Of a DNA stretch of 64,000 nucleotides, positions 49,960 through 61,398 are shown one piece after another. Each line of letters starts with the position of its first letter. Position 1 is the first letter of the stretch. The stretch is taken from the NCBI RefSeq assembly GCF_002994745.2, contig NC_037094.1:5130001-5194000 (forward strand), in the 5' to 3' direction. The notes beneath the pieces were generated by a model. It was not told where the DNA came from, ran no database searches, and saw nothing but the letters and a program-made list of their open reading frames with translations. The translations under genes and the position numbers were made by a program. The DNA is from Rosa chinensis (taxonomy: Eukaryota > Streptophyta > Magnoliopsida > Rosales > Rosaceae).

Positions 49960-51340
49960 AATCCTGGCAGTAACGGAAAAAATCGGAAACTGAAATCGGA
50001 AAATCTAACGGGGGAATCGGAGGATTAATTAGGATCGGCGGCGAGAGAGAGAAAAGGGAGGGAAAAACCGAGATTGGGGGGAGTCCGATATTTGAGGACG
50101 CTGGAAATAGGCAAATGAGGATTGATCGCGGTTTAAAAATTCGGCGATTCGTTGTCGCCGTAGAGAGATGGGAATCCACGCGATGGGTCGTGATTGGTTT
50201 GGTGGGGACGCGTGTCGCTTTGTGGTCAATCTGATTCGAGGATGACGAGCACACGTAAGGGTAAAGAGATATAAATATAATAAGCGTGGGGGGGCGTGGC
50301 GCTAGATTTCAGGCGTCGGTATTTGAAGTCCAAAATAGAAGCCGTGAGGGGGTGCGGTGGGGCCCAATTGTGGGAAGTGGGACGGTGGACTATTCTGTCT
50401 CACAGTCTCAGTGGAGGGAGGCTGCCACCGCCACCGTGACGTCTAGCCATGCCGCCACAGAAATGTTTGAAGCCATTTCTTAAAGTTTTTCTTTCTTTCT
50501 TTCTTTCTTTCTTTTTTTTGGGTGGAAACTTCAAGTTTTACTTTTCTTTTACCTTACTTTGTTGGGCTAAGTTTTTCTTCATGTTTGAGACGGAGTAAAT
50601 AATAGATAACATTCATTTAACCTGCACTAACAACGTTTTGTAGTTTTACGGCACAACCAACCATTGCTACCTGTGGTTTATTTGGCATATGTGAAAACTT
50701 CTACCATATTTCGAAGGATCAAATTTTCGTATCATGGAATACTTGAATTTGGTGATAGAAGAAAATCTAATGATCGAACAATCCGAAATATGTGATACTC
50801 ATAAGGCGTAAGAATGGTATGAATTTTGCAAAACATTACCATTTTCAAATGAAACGCGCTTCATCATCACTATATAGAGTAAAAGAAAGAAGCTCCATCT
50901 CCATCTCGTTTGTTAATAGCTTTTGACTGTATCACATATGCGGGGAAATTTGCTATGTGGCAACTGGGAACAAATAGATTTCAAAGAGTGGTGATCAAGA
51001 CATAAGAGCCTTGCACCATTGAGAATCTATCCGACAACTCATAGAATGTAACAGCATTCGCATGATTGTTGTTCAAGAACTTTACAACACTAGGAGAAAA
51101 TTTTAAAAATGATGAGGAGAGCAACAATCACCAGCTTTGTATTATTTTTCTGCTTGCTATTCAAGCTATCAATCTCTTTTAATCAAATTGAATAAAAGTT
51201 CTGACTATTCAAGCTGTTCAGAATCTGAAAATGGCTCATGTATACAGCATGATTCTACTCCTCCACGAGGATCTGCTTCTAAAGGATTTTATGGGGAGAA
51301 ACATACATGGTGTGCCAACAAAATGTTGCCTTCTGTAAAT
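49960..51340. other. Promoter/5' region of the hydrolase gene and intergenic spacer
   Basis: A GC-richer leader and promoter zone (49950-50480) contains pyrimidine/purine tracts, followed by a TTTC microsatellite at about 50488-50512 and AT-rich DNA up to the CCR4-like gene. No recognised gene. The ORF at 51137-51415 (+) overlaps the last exon of the nuclease in antisense and is not supported. Confidence 0.55.
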
Positions 51341-51341
51341 G

Positions 51342-54300
51342 CTAGGACAATGCTGGTAAAGAATTTTCAGTTGTGGATGCAGTTGTGTTGTTGCCTTCCT
51401 TCGTGCCTGGTGTGAAGGCAAACTCAGAAACTAAAGCCAGGTGATCGCTGCCCACTTTCTATTTACAAATACAGGAGAAAGAGAATTAGAATGGAAGATA
51501 ATATCTGTAACTCATCAACAGCATTTAATGACCTCAGAAGGTATAAACTCTTCATTTCAACAGCAAAATCCAAACACTTTCAGGCCAGGCTCTTGATAAA
51601 GACCTTATTGCAAGCAAGACTTGTGCATGTGAGGTAAACACTTATCCATCATGGAGCATAATCCAATGTTACCATACCTTGCAAGGGAGGCTACCAATCC
51701 TCTGGAGAGTGTCAAGTGGAACTGTATCCATAACTCCTGTCGGCACAAGACCATCCGAGTACCTGTATAGAACACAAGCATTTCATAAGTTTCATGTTGT
51801 ATCATGACAACCACCCCCACCAACATTAGAATCATCGTTGCAGTATTTAAGAGAAGGAATTCACCATAAGTAGTCAACGGTTCCAAGAAACTTTGAGTGG
51901 TAGGAAGTAGCTAAAGGCTCACCACTGGATCCCCGTGTTGCTGTAGAACCCTGAAAATACGATATATAACCCGGAAAATAAACACAATGCATATAACAGG
52001 AAACTGAACTGAGCAACCAACTGGTAAAGGAGTAAAGACTTATACCTGAACCGTAGCATAAGCACTGTTAAGCTTCAAGGGATGCACAACTGAATGGCTG
52101 CCAGAATTACCATTTGCAACTCTAACCTCTTCATCTGTCCAGTTATGTTTCAACAATCTGATGAAGAACAATTAACATGTTGAGCTTTAACATTTCCACC
52201 GTTTAAATAAGCTAACCTATCTTAGAATTAACTGATATGTGAACTATGTAGGCACATCATCATGGGAACTAATAAAAACGAAAGAGAAAGGAAGTCAGTG
52301 TCACAGATATGAGACATACCCATCTATCAAGCTCAATGGACTGCTCATTCGTTGTTTGACACCTAAGACTTGAGCAGGATGACAGCTCCTCTGCCCAGAT
52401 AACTCTGTTCTGTCATATGACATGATATTTAGCTGTAAATAAGAGCCACATATCAGATTCTGAAATCTTGGATTTTATATAGGTACTCGGATTCTTGACA
52501 TGACATTGATTGCCATGAGTGTTGCAGAGACCGGACTATGTATCCAAAATGTTAATCAAGTGGTTAACAACAGACATGTGATTACCTCAGATGTTGACAA
52601 GAACTTGTATATTGCACTCTGTCAATAAGCATCAAAGCTAGTTAAATATTACTCTAATAAGCTAAAGGAAATACTGATGAAAATTTTTATCACATTTTCT
52701 TTAGAATATCAGACCTGAGGAGTGCAATTGAAATCACCACAAAGGACAACAGGGGCATTACCCCATTTCTCCGAGAGGGTCTGCGCCCTTGATATGAGAA
52801 AACGAATCTGAAAAGAAAAAAGAAAGTTCAAATAACTGCCTAAAATATAGCATTTTCCTCAAAAACAAAAACATCCCAAGATGCAATTTAGTTTTCCCTG
52901 ATGTATTGAATGATGTAGACCTTCTTCATGGATGTCAAGGGACATACATTTTCTATTTTGTTCAGCACATGGATCATATCTTAAGAATGTTAGCCTAAAA
53001 ATATCAGTGGGGGAAAAAAGAAACTAAAGGCAGATAAAACGGACATCAACGTAAGAGAACTTACCTGACCCAATTTAACTTCTCCTCGGCTTGGCCGGTA
53101 AAGCACATGGATGTTACCAATCACTAACTTTCTTGATTTGTCTTTATGCATCTGCCTGTATGGAATGAAATTAGATATGGAAAGGGTCCAGTTAAACAAA
53201 ACACTGGATTTAAGTAAACTCTATCTGACGCGAAGTAAATCTCAGAAGTGAGTAGTAAATGCCTACAGAATAAACCCAGAAGTGTGACTGGTATAAAACA
53301 AATCAGAAGCAATTTTGTTACCAGAAAAAGTTCCTCTGACAAAAAGAATTAGGAACTCAAAATACGAAGAAAAAAGCTGTAGGGTAGAACATTCTTATTG
53401 TGCAGCAATCCATTATTGATCTTACAATCTTAGGGACACTGTTCTTATTGCGCAATGAAAGTTTACATGGTTGTTGATGCAACATTAGATTGGATGATAC
53501 CCATTACCTCTGAATCCATATTCCATTCAGCAAAGAAACATGCAAAGATAGAATCAAAACCATCATCTATTGGATACTAACGAATAAGTATTGGCTGATG
53601 TCCAATAGTTCTACCTCAAAAACCGAGAGTTGAGCAACATTGTCACGAAGTCCGTATCCCTTGAATTCAATGCTCTCTTCCTCTAACAACCGAAAACTGA
53701 GGGAATAAAGTGCCAAGGTTATTTAACTTCTTGTTACATGAGAACAACACAAGCACTAACAACTAGTAAAAATGAAATAAATCACAGCTGTCTTACTTAT
53801 GAGATTTCCAGAAAGTAGCGCAACCATCAACGGTATCTCCTGTGCGTCTCTACCATAGGAAACAACTGATTCAGAAGACCCTTCTTTTTTTTAAGTTGAA
53901 CAAAAATTTATCTACTTATGCAAAATGCTGTATATGAATGTATGAACTCATAAATTCATTCACATTTTAGTAGTTATGATCTGAAAAGTATAGAATTCAT
54001 CATGTAAGTGCCAGACTGATAAGATACAAAAACAATTGATGTTTGTATATTGCTGCATTACACGGAAATATTAACCTTATAAGAACCAGCATATCCCAGT
54101 TTTGCCAAAATATCAGCGAGCTCCAAATACTTGTCTACCTCCTAATAAAACCACACAAACAACCGCTCTCAGTACATTACAAATTTACAGCTGAAATTCA
54201 ACCGCCAGCTAGCACAAACAGAAAGAACAAGTTAAAAGGCTTTACTTGCAAGCAAACTATATCAGAATTCCACGCCGCAAGTTCATCGCAGATGACCCTT

Positions 54301-54706
54301 TTCCGGCGGTCCCATTTCAGATACATAAAAGGCACATTCCCGTACAGGTCTCTATGCCGAAAAGCATTTCTATCTCCCAAAATATTGTACGAAGCAACCG
54401 TGAACCTATCTGCTACACAACCAATCAGAACCATCCACACATTGCATGTAATAATAATTTGGTGATGTACGACAAGAGAAACAGACCCTGAGAAGCTAGC
54501 GGATGATCCGATTGAATCCAACGGCGGACAACTTCCGGAGCATGACTACTACTGGAGTATCGCCGCTTGAGTGGGTTGGGAGTGTTGGTGCAGCAGGAGA
54601 CGGTGGGTCTGCAGAGGAAGAAGGAGGAGGTTCCGGCGTTCGGCATGGCGGTTGAGACGGTGACGTGGCGGCCGCAGAGCCAAGAGGAAGCAGCGTCGCA
54701 GCGCAT
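51342..54706 (-). CDS. CCR4-like exonuclease/endonuclease/phosphatase-family protein (carbon catabolite repressor 4 homologue)
   Basis: Thirteen exons, 5' to 3': 54487-54706, 54246-54409, 54076-54141, 53797-53849, 53615-53696, 53065-53151, 52715-52807, 52586-52618, 52320-52432, 52046-52157, 51865-51950, 51678-51762, 51342-51458; 1311 nt, 436 aa. After a Ser/Cys-rich N-terminus (possibly a transit peptide) comes the EEP nuclease fold: FTVASYNILGDRN, LAAWNSDIVCLQEVDKY (the metal-binding Glu), KLVIGNIHVLYRP, VVLCGDFNCTP, HSKFLGTVDYLWYSDG and the catalytic SDHLALVSEF. These match CCR4-type deadenylases that shorten mRNA poly(A) tails. The leucine-rich repeats of yeast CCR4 are absent, as in plant homologues. 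From memory it resembles Arabidopsis CCR4 homologue 5 (At1g73875). The ATG at 54706 is the first in its ORF. Confidence 0.92.
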
Positions 54707-55117
54707 TGTGGGAGGTGAGGTGGGTCTTGGGAGTTGGAAAAATCGAGGGATTGGGTTGTTTGTTTATGATGAGCGGAAGAGTTACCGAGTTACTGCTGCG
54801 GTGAGTTTTACTGTGCATCCATCACTCTCAGATTCACATAGCCACACACTGAGCACAGTGGTGAGCCCAGAATCGAGGGAATATTTTGCAGAAGATTGAA
54901 AAATTCTCATGAATGTAGAAATTCTTTTACCCCGGAATCATTCCGATTCTAGTAAACGTAGGAACGTAGCCTCGCATGAATGTAGCCTCACATAAAGGAA
55001 TAAGAATGATTCTTTTACCCGGAATCATTCCGATTCCTTTATGCGTTAGTAAACACATGAATGTTTTACTCCGTAATCATTCATTCACATTCCAAGTAAG
55101 TAAATGTGCTCTAAATA

Positions 55118-55147
55118 TCACGAATTCCGTATCCCTTGAGTTCAATG
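55118..55147. repeat. 30-bp copy of CCR4-like exon 5 sequence
   Basis: The sequence ccgtatcccttgagttcaat and its left neighbours at 55118-55147 match 53650-53680 inside exon 5 of the nuclease gene (ccgtatcccttgaattcaat), with about two differences over 30 bp. It sits upstream of the gene, beside the outer edge of a TIR element. Confidence 0.6.
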
Positions 55148-56990
55148 GGCGGAACTACTGTTTGGCCAGACGTGGTCCGGACCCCCTCCGAACTTTTCGG
55201 CCGACATATATATGACACAAGTTTTTACACATATTCCTAACCATTAGATTTTATGACAGTCAATGGTGTAGATTATGGATGACATGGCATATTTATGGTA
55301 ATTATTTATTTTCTATTTCATGATTTTATTAATGTGTATTCAATTAAGAGTCTACAAGATTTTTTTGTATTTTAGAAGTCTATGGGTATTCAACTGAGAT
55401 TTTAAATAGTCCTTTAAAATCTTGATGTATTCAATTAAGATTTAAAATTATCCATTCAAATCTGCTGATATTCAAAAGTATATGGATTTTTAAGGATTTC
55501 ATTAAATGCTGGATTTTGAAGGATTTTATAGTGCTTTTTATACATATCATAACTCAAAAACAATCCAACCACTTCCCAAAAGATTTTGATGGATTCTTTC
55601 TCACTCAAAAAATGAAGAACCTCTTCACCAAAATAAATAAATAAATAAATAAAAAGCAGGTCTCAATAGGTGACACTCATCCATTTTGTTTTTTAGACCT
55701 ATTTTCCCACTATCTTCCTCTACCTCTGCTCGATCTCATCTAATAATTTTTTATTTTATTTTTATCACTATAGCTCTAGCTAATGAAGCTCATGACTTTC
55801 AATGGTATTATTAAGATGATACATGCACACATGATTGTTTTGTAAATTAGATATGAAAAAAATTATGTCATTAGTTTACTACTTTATTTTTTGTGTAACA
55901 TTTTGACTCGTTAGTTTTCTCTTATTGTTCATTTGTTCATATATCATTATACACAACATAAAGAATGGGAGATTGTCATACTTTCTTGTCATTGATATAG
56001 CATTATAGTTGGATTCATACATCCATTGCTTAATTAAAGAAGAAGAAAAAAAATAACCTACCAAAAACATCATAAGGATTTGTAAAATCTAAACAAATAC
56101 TAGTAAATCAATCCATTAAAATCAATCAGAGTCCATATAGAATTTAAACAATCCGTAGATTAAGTAAATCCATGGATTCTAAAAACTCAAACAAAATCTT
56201 TTAAAATCTGAATTGAATACACCCCCCTAAATTACTTAACTCACAGAAGAAGAAAAAATATATATTTATTTACGTCTCCTTCTCTCCTACTGCATTCATG
56301 GTCGCCTTCTACTCTCTTTTTTTCTTTTTTTTCTTTGCATTCAAATCAACGGTAATAGTGATTTGCAGAGAGAAAGGCATAGGTCATTATAGGCATTTGT
56401 ATCATCTTGGGAATGGATTCCTCGACTCTTTGTGAAATTGGAATACTGGGTGATAATCAATTATTTGCATTGAAATAAATTTATCAAATTGGGTTTAGAT
56501 TCAGAAGTGTTTTAAGCTTTTGGCTTTTCAACCTCAACCAATATTCTGTGTTTCACCTCAGCCAATATGAGTTTATGAATTATGATTGATCACTTGATTC
56601 ACACATTGTCTGTGTTTTGTGAAATCACTGAGGGATATCTTTGGTTTGTGAATCTGGTCAAAATTAGAGAAACACAGAATCGATCAGGAAGACAAGATAT
56701 GTCTTTTTTTTATCATATTCATCAATGTTTGGGTGGATTTGCTAAAAAAAAATTAAAAAAAAAATCCATTAGAGAGTGAGAGAACTAAATGATTTTATCA
56801 AGATAAATGATAATAGCAAAATTAAAAAATTACTTTTTTTTTTCTTACAAAATATAGAAATAAAAGGTTTATTTGATATATCATATATGTCATCATTTAT
56901 AATCTACACCGTCAAATGTTATAAAATTTAACGGTTAGGAATTTGTGTAAAAACTTATGTTATATTTTGTGGCCATTGAACCTAACCCTA
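55139..56990. mobile_element. Outer TIR element hosting a nested MITE
   Basis: Sequence at about 55203-55300 (gacacaagtttttacacata, ttcctaaccattagatttta, ggtgtagatta) is the near-complement of about 56881-56985 (aatctacacc, taacggttaggaatttgtgt, aaaacttatgttat). Both arms start from gttcaatgg / ccattgaac, at about 55140 and 56982. The left arm has some 60 bp of extra sequence. No transposase is seen. Superfamily is undetermined. Confidence 0.65.
55335..56222. mobile_element. Nested MITE with gtgtattcaatt termini
   Basis: Inside the preceding element, gtgtattcaatt at about 55336-55347 pairs with aattgaatacac at about 56212-56222. Both subterminal regions are rich in aaatctt/aagattt-type repeats in opposite orientation. 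The interior holds an AAAT microsatellite (about 55633-55652). The target duplication is not clear. Confidence 0.6.
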
Positions 56991-57337
56991 TATTTATACT
57001 ATTATTAAAAGAAGAGAGTTTGTTAGCTAAAATTTAAAATTTTGACATAAATGACCCTAAAAAATTAATAAAATTTGAGAATTAATTAAATCACAAAGAC
57101 AATTATGACATTTACAAAATATTTTTTTATTAAAAAAAAATTAAAACCCACAACCCACTTTTCTCTTTCATTATCTCTTCTCTATAATAACTGTTTTTTT
57201 TATTTTCAAAAAAAAAAAAAACTTGCCAGTGAACCCCCCCCCCCACTGCCTAAACCCATTTCTACTTGAAAAAGATAAAAATATTATTATTTTATTCTAT
57301 AAAGAAGCAATAAAATAAAAGATATGAGTCAAAGTAA

Positions 57338-57999
57338 GGGGAAATATCACTAATGGTCACTAAGTTATGACTTATTCGACACTTAACTCACTGTATTTTC
57401 AACAATATCACTTAACTCACTCAGTTTTACATCCGTCTTTCACTTAACTCACTGCCGTTAATTCTACCGTTAGAAGCCGTTAAAATTGAGGGTATATTTG
57501 TCAAAACACTTAAAAATCATTTTTAACTTAAAAAAACTTCATTTATTAGACTTTTTTTTAATTTTTTTAAATTTCTGAAATTTCTAATAAAAAATATTTT
57601 TTTTAACTTAAATATAATTTGAAAAAAAAAATTGTCTTTTTTTTTTAAAAAAGTTAGAAATGCATTTTTTTAGTGTTTAGACAAATATACCCTCAATTTA
57701 TATTTATTAGATTTTTTTTGATTTTTTAAATTTATGAGATTTCTAATAAAAAAAGATTTTTTTAACTTAAATATAATTTGAAAAAAAAAAATTGTCTTTT
57801 TTTTAAAGTTAGAAATGCATTTTTTTAGTGTTTAGACAAATATACCCTCAATTTTAATAGCTTTTAACGGCAGAATTAACGACAGTGAGTTAAGTGAAAG
57901 ACGGATGTAAAACTGAGTGAGTTAAGTGATATTGTTGAAAATACAGTGAGTTAAGTGTCGAATAAGTCATAACTCAGTGACCATTGGTGATGTTTTCCC
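57338..57999. mobile_element. Mutator-type MITE, 662 bp, with long TIRs and 10-bp target duplication
   Basis: Ends ggggaaatatcactaatggt... and ...accattggtgatgttttccc are inverted repeats extending about 160 bp (both contain the cttaactcactg / cagtgagttaag motif several times). They are flanked by the direct repeat gtcaaagtaa (57328-57337 and 58000-58009). Long TIRs with a 9-11-bp duplication are typical of Mutator-like elements. Two internal direct repeats of about 120 bp (about 57580-57705 and 57735-57850) share gttagaaatgcatttttt. Confidence 0.85.
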
Positions 58000-58009
58000 G
58001 TCAAAGTAA

Positions 58010-58590
58010 TAATAAATAACTATTCCTATTTCCTGGGTCATTAGGATTTGAAGCTGTTCAAGAAATTTTGACAGTTTTATGTTTTTATCTCTATATATTT
58101 TGCAATCCATGCTTTTGTATTATGTATTCATAACGTGGAGTTATGTTTTGAGTCGATAGAATTATTATTTTAAAAATTATTGGCTTATTGCTTATAAATT
58201 CTATTGAATAAGATTTTTTTTTTTTATTCAGTAAGATTTTTGAATTATTGTCATATTGTTGTTTTTTTTGTTCCTACTTATCTTATAGTAATTTAATTAT
58301 ATGATCGATACTTTATGTATCCTGGTTCCGTTATGTTCCACAATTATACTACTTCTAAGCAAGCATGCAGTTAAGCACCATATATTAATCATAGCGATAT
58401 CTCTGTAATGGTATAATCGACAAGTGGAACAATACTGCATTGTGTTCAAAACAGTAGATTGCAAAACTCCAACGATATAGACACAAACAGTAAGCCTTTC
58501 CAGAGATACAACAAAGAAAATAATTAAACTTCAACTTTACACTGACGGATCATTTGCATCTCTTCTAATTAATACAACCGAAAACGAACG
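58010..58590. other. 3' flank of the P450 gene, no recognised gene
   Basis: AT-rich noncoding DNA between the Mutator-type MITE and the P450 stop codon. It presumably contains the P450 3' UTR and terminator near 58450-58600. No ORF with a recognisable domain. Confidence 0.5.
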
Positions 58591-58599
58591 ACACGATTA

Positions 58600-60114
58600 T
58601 CATATGCATCTCTTTCTCACACTCACGGGTAGTCCACCTTTAATTCGCAGTGTCATGGACAACAAATGCACCGGACACGTGCCCTTATCTTCTACGTCGA
58701 ACTCAAACCTCTGTATCACAGAGGCTGCAATGGACTTCATCTGAATAAACGCCAAGTCTTTTCCGAGACACATTCTCGGCCCGGCGTGAAACACCGGATA
58801 CCGAAACGCACTGTCCGGCTGACACGTGCCGTCCTCGCCGAGCCACCTCTCCGGCACATACTCCTGGCAGTCCTTCCCCCATATCGTCTCCATCCTCCCC
58901 ATGGCATACGCATGGTACGTCACAAACCACCCTTTCCTCAACACCGTCCCGTCCGGCATGACGTCATCGTTGAGGCACGCCTTCGTGTCCACCGGTACAG
59001 GAGGGTAGAGTCTCATGGCTTCCATAATCGCTGCCTGCAAATAGTGCATGTCTCTGAGCTCGTCAAAACCGTAAGTGTCGCCGTTACTTTGGCCGTTTCG
59101 GGATCGAATGGCTTCGAGCTCATTCAGAATGTTGAGCTGGACGTTTGGTCTAGAAGATATGATCCAGAAGAACCAAGATAGAGCAGAAGACGTCGTGTCC
59201 CTGCCGGCGAGGATCATGCTTATGATGATGTCACGGAGAAACTCCGGCGAGTTATTGTTGTCATTTCCGATGAACCGGGATAACAAATCATCCTGCTGTT
59301 CGTAGCTATTGTTCTCCATTCGAGACCTTATTATGTCATCAGCGAAGTTATGAACGGTTGCAATTGAATCCTTCAACCTCCTCTCGGATCCAATATTGAA
59401 GAATTTTTTTAAGATAAGGATGAATCGAAAGGCATAGAGGAACCTTCCAGAGCAAAGTGTGGTGGCGTCATCAAACGCCCGCATAAACTCGGCGGCGGAT
59501 TTCCCATCGCCGCCGAGACAACCTGGGTCGACGTTGAAAGCCATCTTGCAAATATTGTCGAACGCAAACCGCTCCAAGACGTCTTGGAGGTCCAAACGAC
59601 ATCCCGTTTCGGCTGCTCGCGCCAAAAGTGGAACCAACCTGGTCTGAATCTCGAAGCTGACGTTATCCATGACGAAGTTCCTGAGTGATTTGGTGTTGAA
59701 GGCATAGCTGGCCGTCTTTCTCTGGACCTTCCAGAGCTCGCCGTCGGCGTTGAAGATTCCGCCGCCGAGAAAGTCTCGGAGGAGATCGATGAACCGCTCG
59801 CCTTTCGGGTAGTTCTCGAAGTTGGTTTTCAGCATGTGCTCCACGTTTGAAGGGTTGGCCGTGATGATGCCGTGGATTTTTCCCGGGCGGAAGAAGATGG
59901 CGGTGTTGGTGGGACAGTTGCGGAGGATTTCGGTGGTCCAGTCGAGGAAACGGTGCCGGTTCATCAGGAATCCCGGCAGAGATCCGAGAATCGGGTAGAT
60001 CTTGAAGCCGGTGTGGATGGATTTCTTCGGTGGACTAGTGTAAAAATGAAGGTAGACATAGACGGAGAGGAAAACTAGAAAGAGGAAAGATTGCAGGGAG
60101 AATAATAGATCCAT
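58600..60114 (-). CDS. Cytochrome P450, CYP94-like (fatty-acid omega-hydroxylase type)
   Basis: A single-exon gene of 504 aa. An N-terminal membrane anchor (SLQSFLFLVFLSVYVYLHFY, residues 6-25) precedes a PPKK hinge. The I-helix oxygen-binding motif is AGRDTTS (about residue 305), the K-helix ExxR is EAMR, followed by LYPPVPVDTKAC. PERW and the heme loop FHAGPRMCLG carry the axial cysteine. The CYP94-type blocks AMGRMETIWGKD and VPVDTKA, and the lack of introns, fit the CYP86 clan. CYP94 enzymes sit on the ER and hydroxylate fatty acids or jasmonoyl-isoleucine; CYP94A looks closest, but subfamily and substrate are inference. The start ATG is the first in frame, right after a TATA-rich stretch. 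The coding sequence is markedly more GC-rich than its flanks. Confidence 0.93.
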   Translation of the reverse strand: MDLLFSLQSFLFLVFLSVYVYLHFYTSPPKKSIHTGFKIYPILGSLPGFLMNRHRFLDWTTEILRNCPTNTAIFFRPGKIHGIITANPSNVEHMLKTNFENYPKGERFIDLLRDFLGGGIFNADGELWKVQRKTASYAFNTKSLRNFVMDNVSFEIQTRLVPLLARAAETGCRLDLQDVLERFAFDNICKMAFNVDPGCLGGDGKSAAEFMRAFDDATTLCSGRFLYAFRFILILKKFFNIGSERRLKDSIATVHNFADDIIRSRMENNSYEQQDDLLSRFIGNDNNNSPEFLRDIIISMILAGRDTTSSALSWFFWIISSRPNVQLNILNELEAIRSRNGQSNGDTYGFDELRDMHYLQAAIMEAMRLYPPVPVDTKACLNDDVMPDGTVLRKGWFVTYHAYAMGRMETIWGKDCQEYVPERWLGEDGTCQPDSAFRYPVFHAGPRMCLGKDLAFIQMKSIAASVIQRFEFDVEDKGTCPVHLLSMTLRIKGGLPVSVRKRCI

Positions 60115-60144
60115 GGTTGACTGGACTTAACAGTAAATTATGGG

Positions 60145-60160
60145 ATATATTTATATATAG
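60145..60160 (-). promoter_or_regulatory. Probable TATA box of the P450 gene
   Basis: On the minus strand the sequence reads ctatatataaatatat, about 30-45 bp before the start codon. The transcript would have a very short leader. The distance fits a core promoter and supports the chosen ATG. Confidence 0.6.
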
Positions 60161-60164
60161 AACT

Positions 60165-60880
60165 AGGGTTAAAAACAGTGGTATGACTACGTGAGCATGA
60201 ATATAGCATCACAATTTTAGTTTAAATGATATTTAAGATTTAAACTGAATTTTCGAGTATATAATGCAATATTTTCCTCTTGATTGCTGATCTGGAGTTT
60301 AGCGGAATGCTCGTTATCTTATCTTTATTTGTTTGTCGTCTACTAATGATGCATGTTCTGTGTTCTTGTTACGTAGAATAACATGGACCGCAGGCAACAT
60401 GTAATACTAATATATCCTACGTATCAACTTATCGCAAATTTGGTAGTATTTACCGACTATAAATTAAAATCAATTTCCATAGCTTTTAAGATGTAAATAA
60501 TGTTACTTTCTCAGGAAGTCGGGCCTCGTTGACTTTATGAAATTATTGATGTAAGCAAATGATTTTTTTTTTTAAATCAATCGATCAATGATACGATCAA
60601 TGATTGTTATATTCATCACAAGCTAAGATAGACCGTTACATATCATTCCGCTGCCATTTAAGAATATAGACAGACAAGAAGATAGTGGTAGTACCCACAG
60701 TGGTACATAGAAATAGACCTACTCATTATATAATTAAACACGTAGAGATAGCAGAAATCTTCCTTTGGTACTACTCCAGAGGCGCTAAAGGTACCTAGAG
60801 TGCACAACGGTGCTTAGCTTCTTAAATACAAGAAATTTATTGTAATTTAGGCTAAACTAAAAAACATAGGAATTTATTGT
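60165..60880. other. P450 upstream region, no recognised gene
   Basis: AT-rich DNA without recognisable coding potential, presumably the P450 promoter. It ends at the CACTA-like terminus. Confidence 0.5.
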
Positions 60881-61080
60881 CACTACAAGAAATTTGGGTA
60901 TATGCAACGGGTTTATATGCAAGGAGTCAAAATTCCTTGCATTTGGTTGGATACTACCAAGAATTATAAAAGTCCTTGCATTTAGTTTGGAGATAATGCT
61001 AGGAACACATAAAGTCCTTGCATTAATATTAAAAAACGTAAAAGTCCTTGTATTTGCTATTCATTCCTTGCATTGGCTGA
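60881..61080 (+). mobile_element. CACTA-type terminus with subterminal repeats
   Basis: CACTACAAGAAATTTGGG at 60881 matches the conserved start of plant CACTA (En/Spm) elements. It is followed by a motif repeated five times within 180 bp (tccttgcatt, aaagtccttgcatt), as expected for transposase-binding subterminal repeats. The matching right end (…TTCTTGTAGTG) and the 3-bp target duplication were not found with confidence; a weak ttgtagtg lies at 61347-61354. Confidence 0.6.
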
Positions 61081-61398
61081 GCGGGGTCTTTGCCGCTCTT
61101 AGGTTTTCTCTTAATCTTAAATCTTTTTTTTTTCACTCTCTCTGTCTCTATTCATGTCTTTCACGGTTTCACCATCTCTCCGTTCTCTCTCTTTTCTCCC
61201 ATTTTAGTCTCAATTCCTCTCATACCCAACCAAACCAGTATCTAAGGTTTCTCCACTTCAAAATCACCCTCCGATCTCCGATTTCCTCTTATTGAAACCC
61301 TAGAACCCTCCTCTTCCCCTTTCCAATTTCAATTTTAAATTCAATTGTAGTGATTCCCAATTCCATATATGTGATTACAGCTCCGGCAATGCCCAGAG

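Noticed and set aside
54567..54899. 110-aa plus-strand ORF opposite CCR4-like exon 1
   Set aside because: Antisense of the coding N-terminus and promoter; no domain.
57000..57060. Possible Helitron 5' end (actattattaaaagaagag)
   Set aside because: The motif resembles some plant repeat starts, but no 3' hairpin plus CTRR end was found.
58666..59181. 171-aa plus-strand ORF opposite the P450 gene
   Set aside because: Antisense shadow of a GC-rich intronless gene; the minus strand shows all P450 motifs.
60894..61295. 133-aa ORF (MGICNGFICKES...)
   Set aside because: Translates CACTA subterminal repeats and a CT-rich leader; hydrophobic by composition only.
61347..61354. ttgtagtg as the right end of the 60881 CACTA element
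   Set aside because: The pairing with the left terminus is weak beyond CACTACAA, and no matching 3-bp target duplication is visible.
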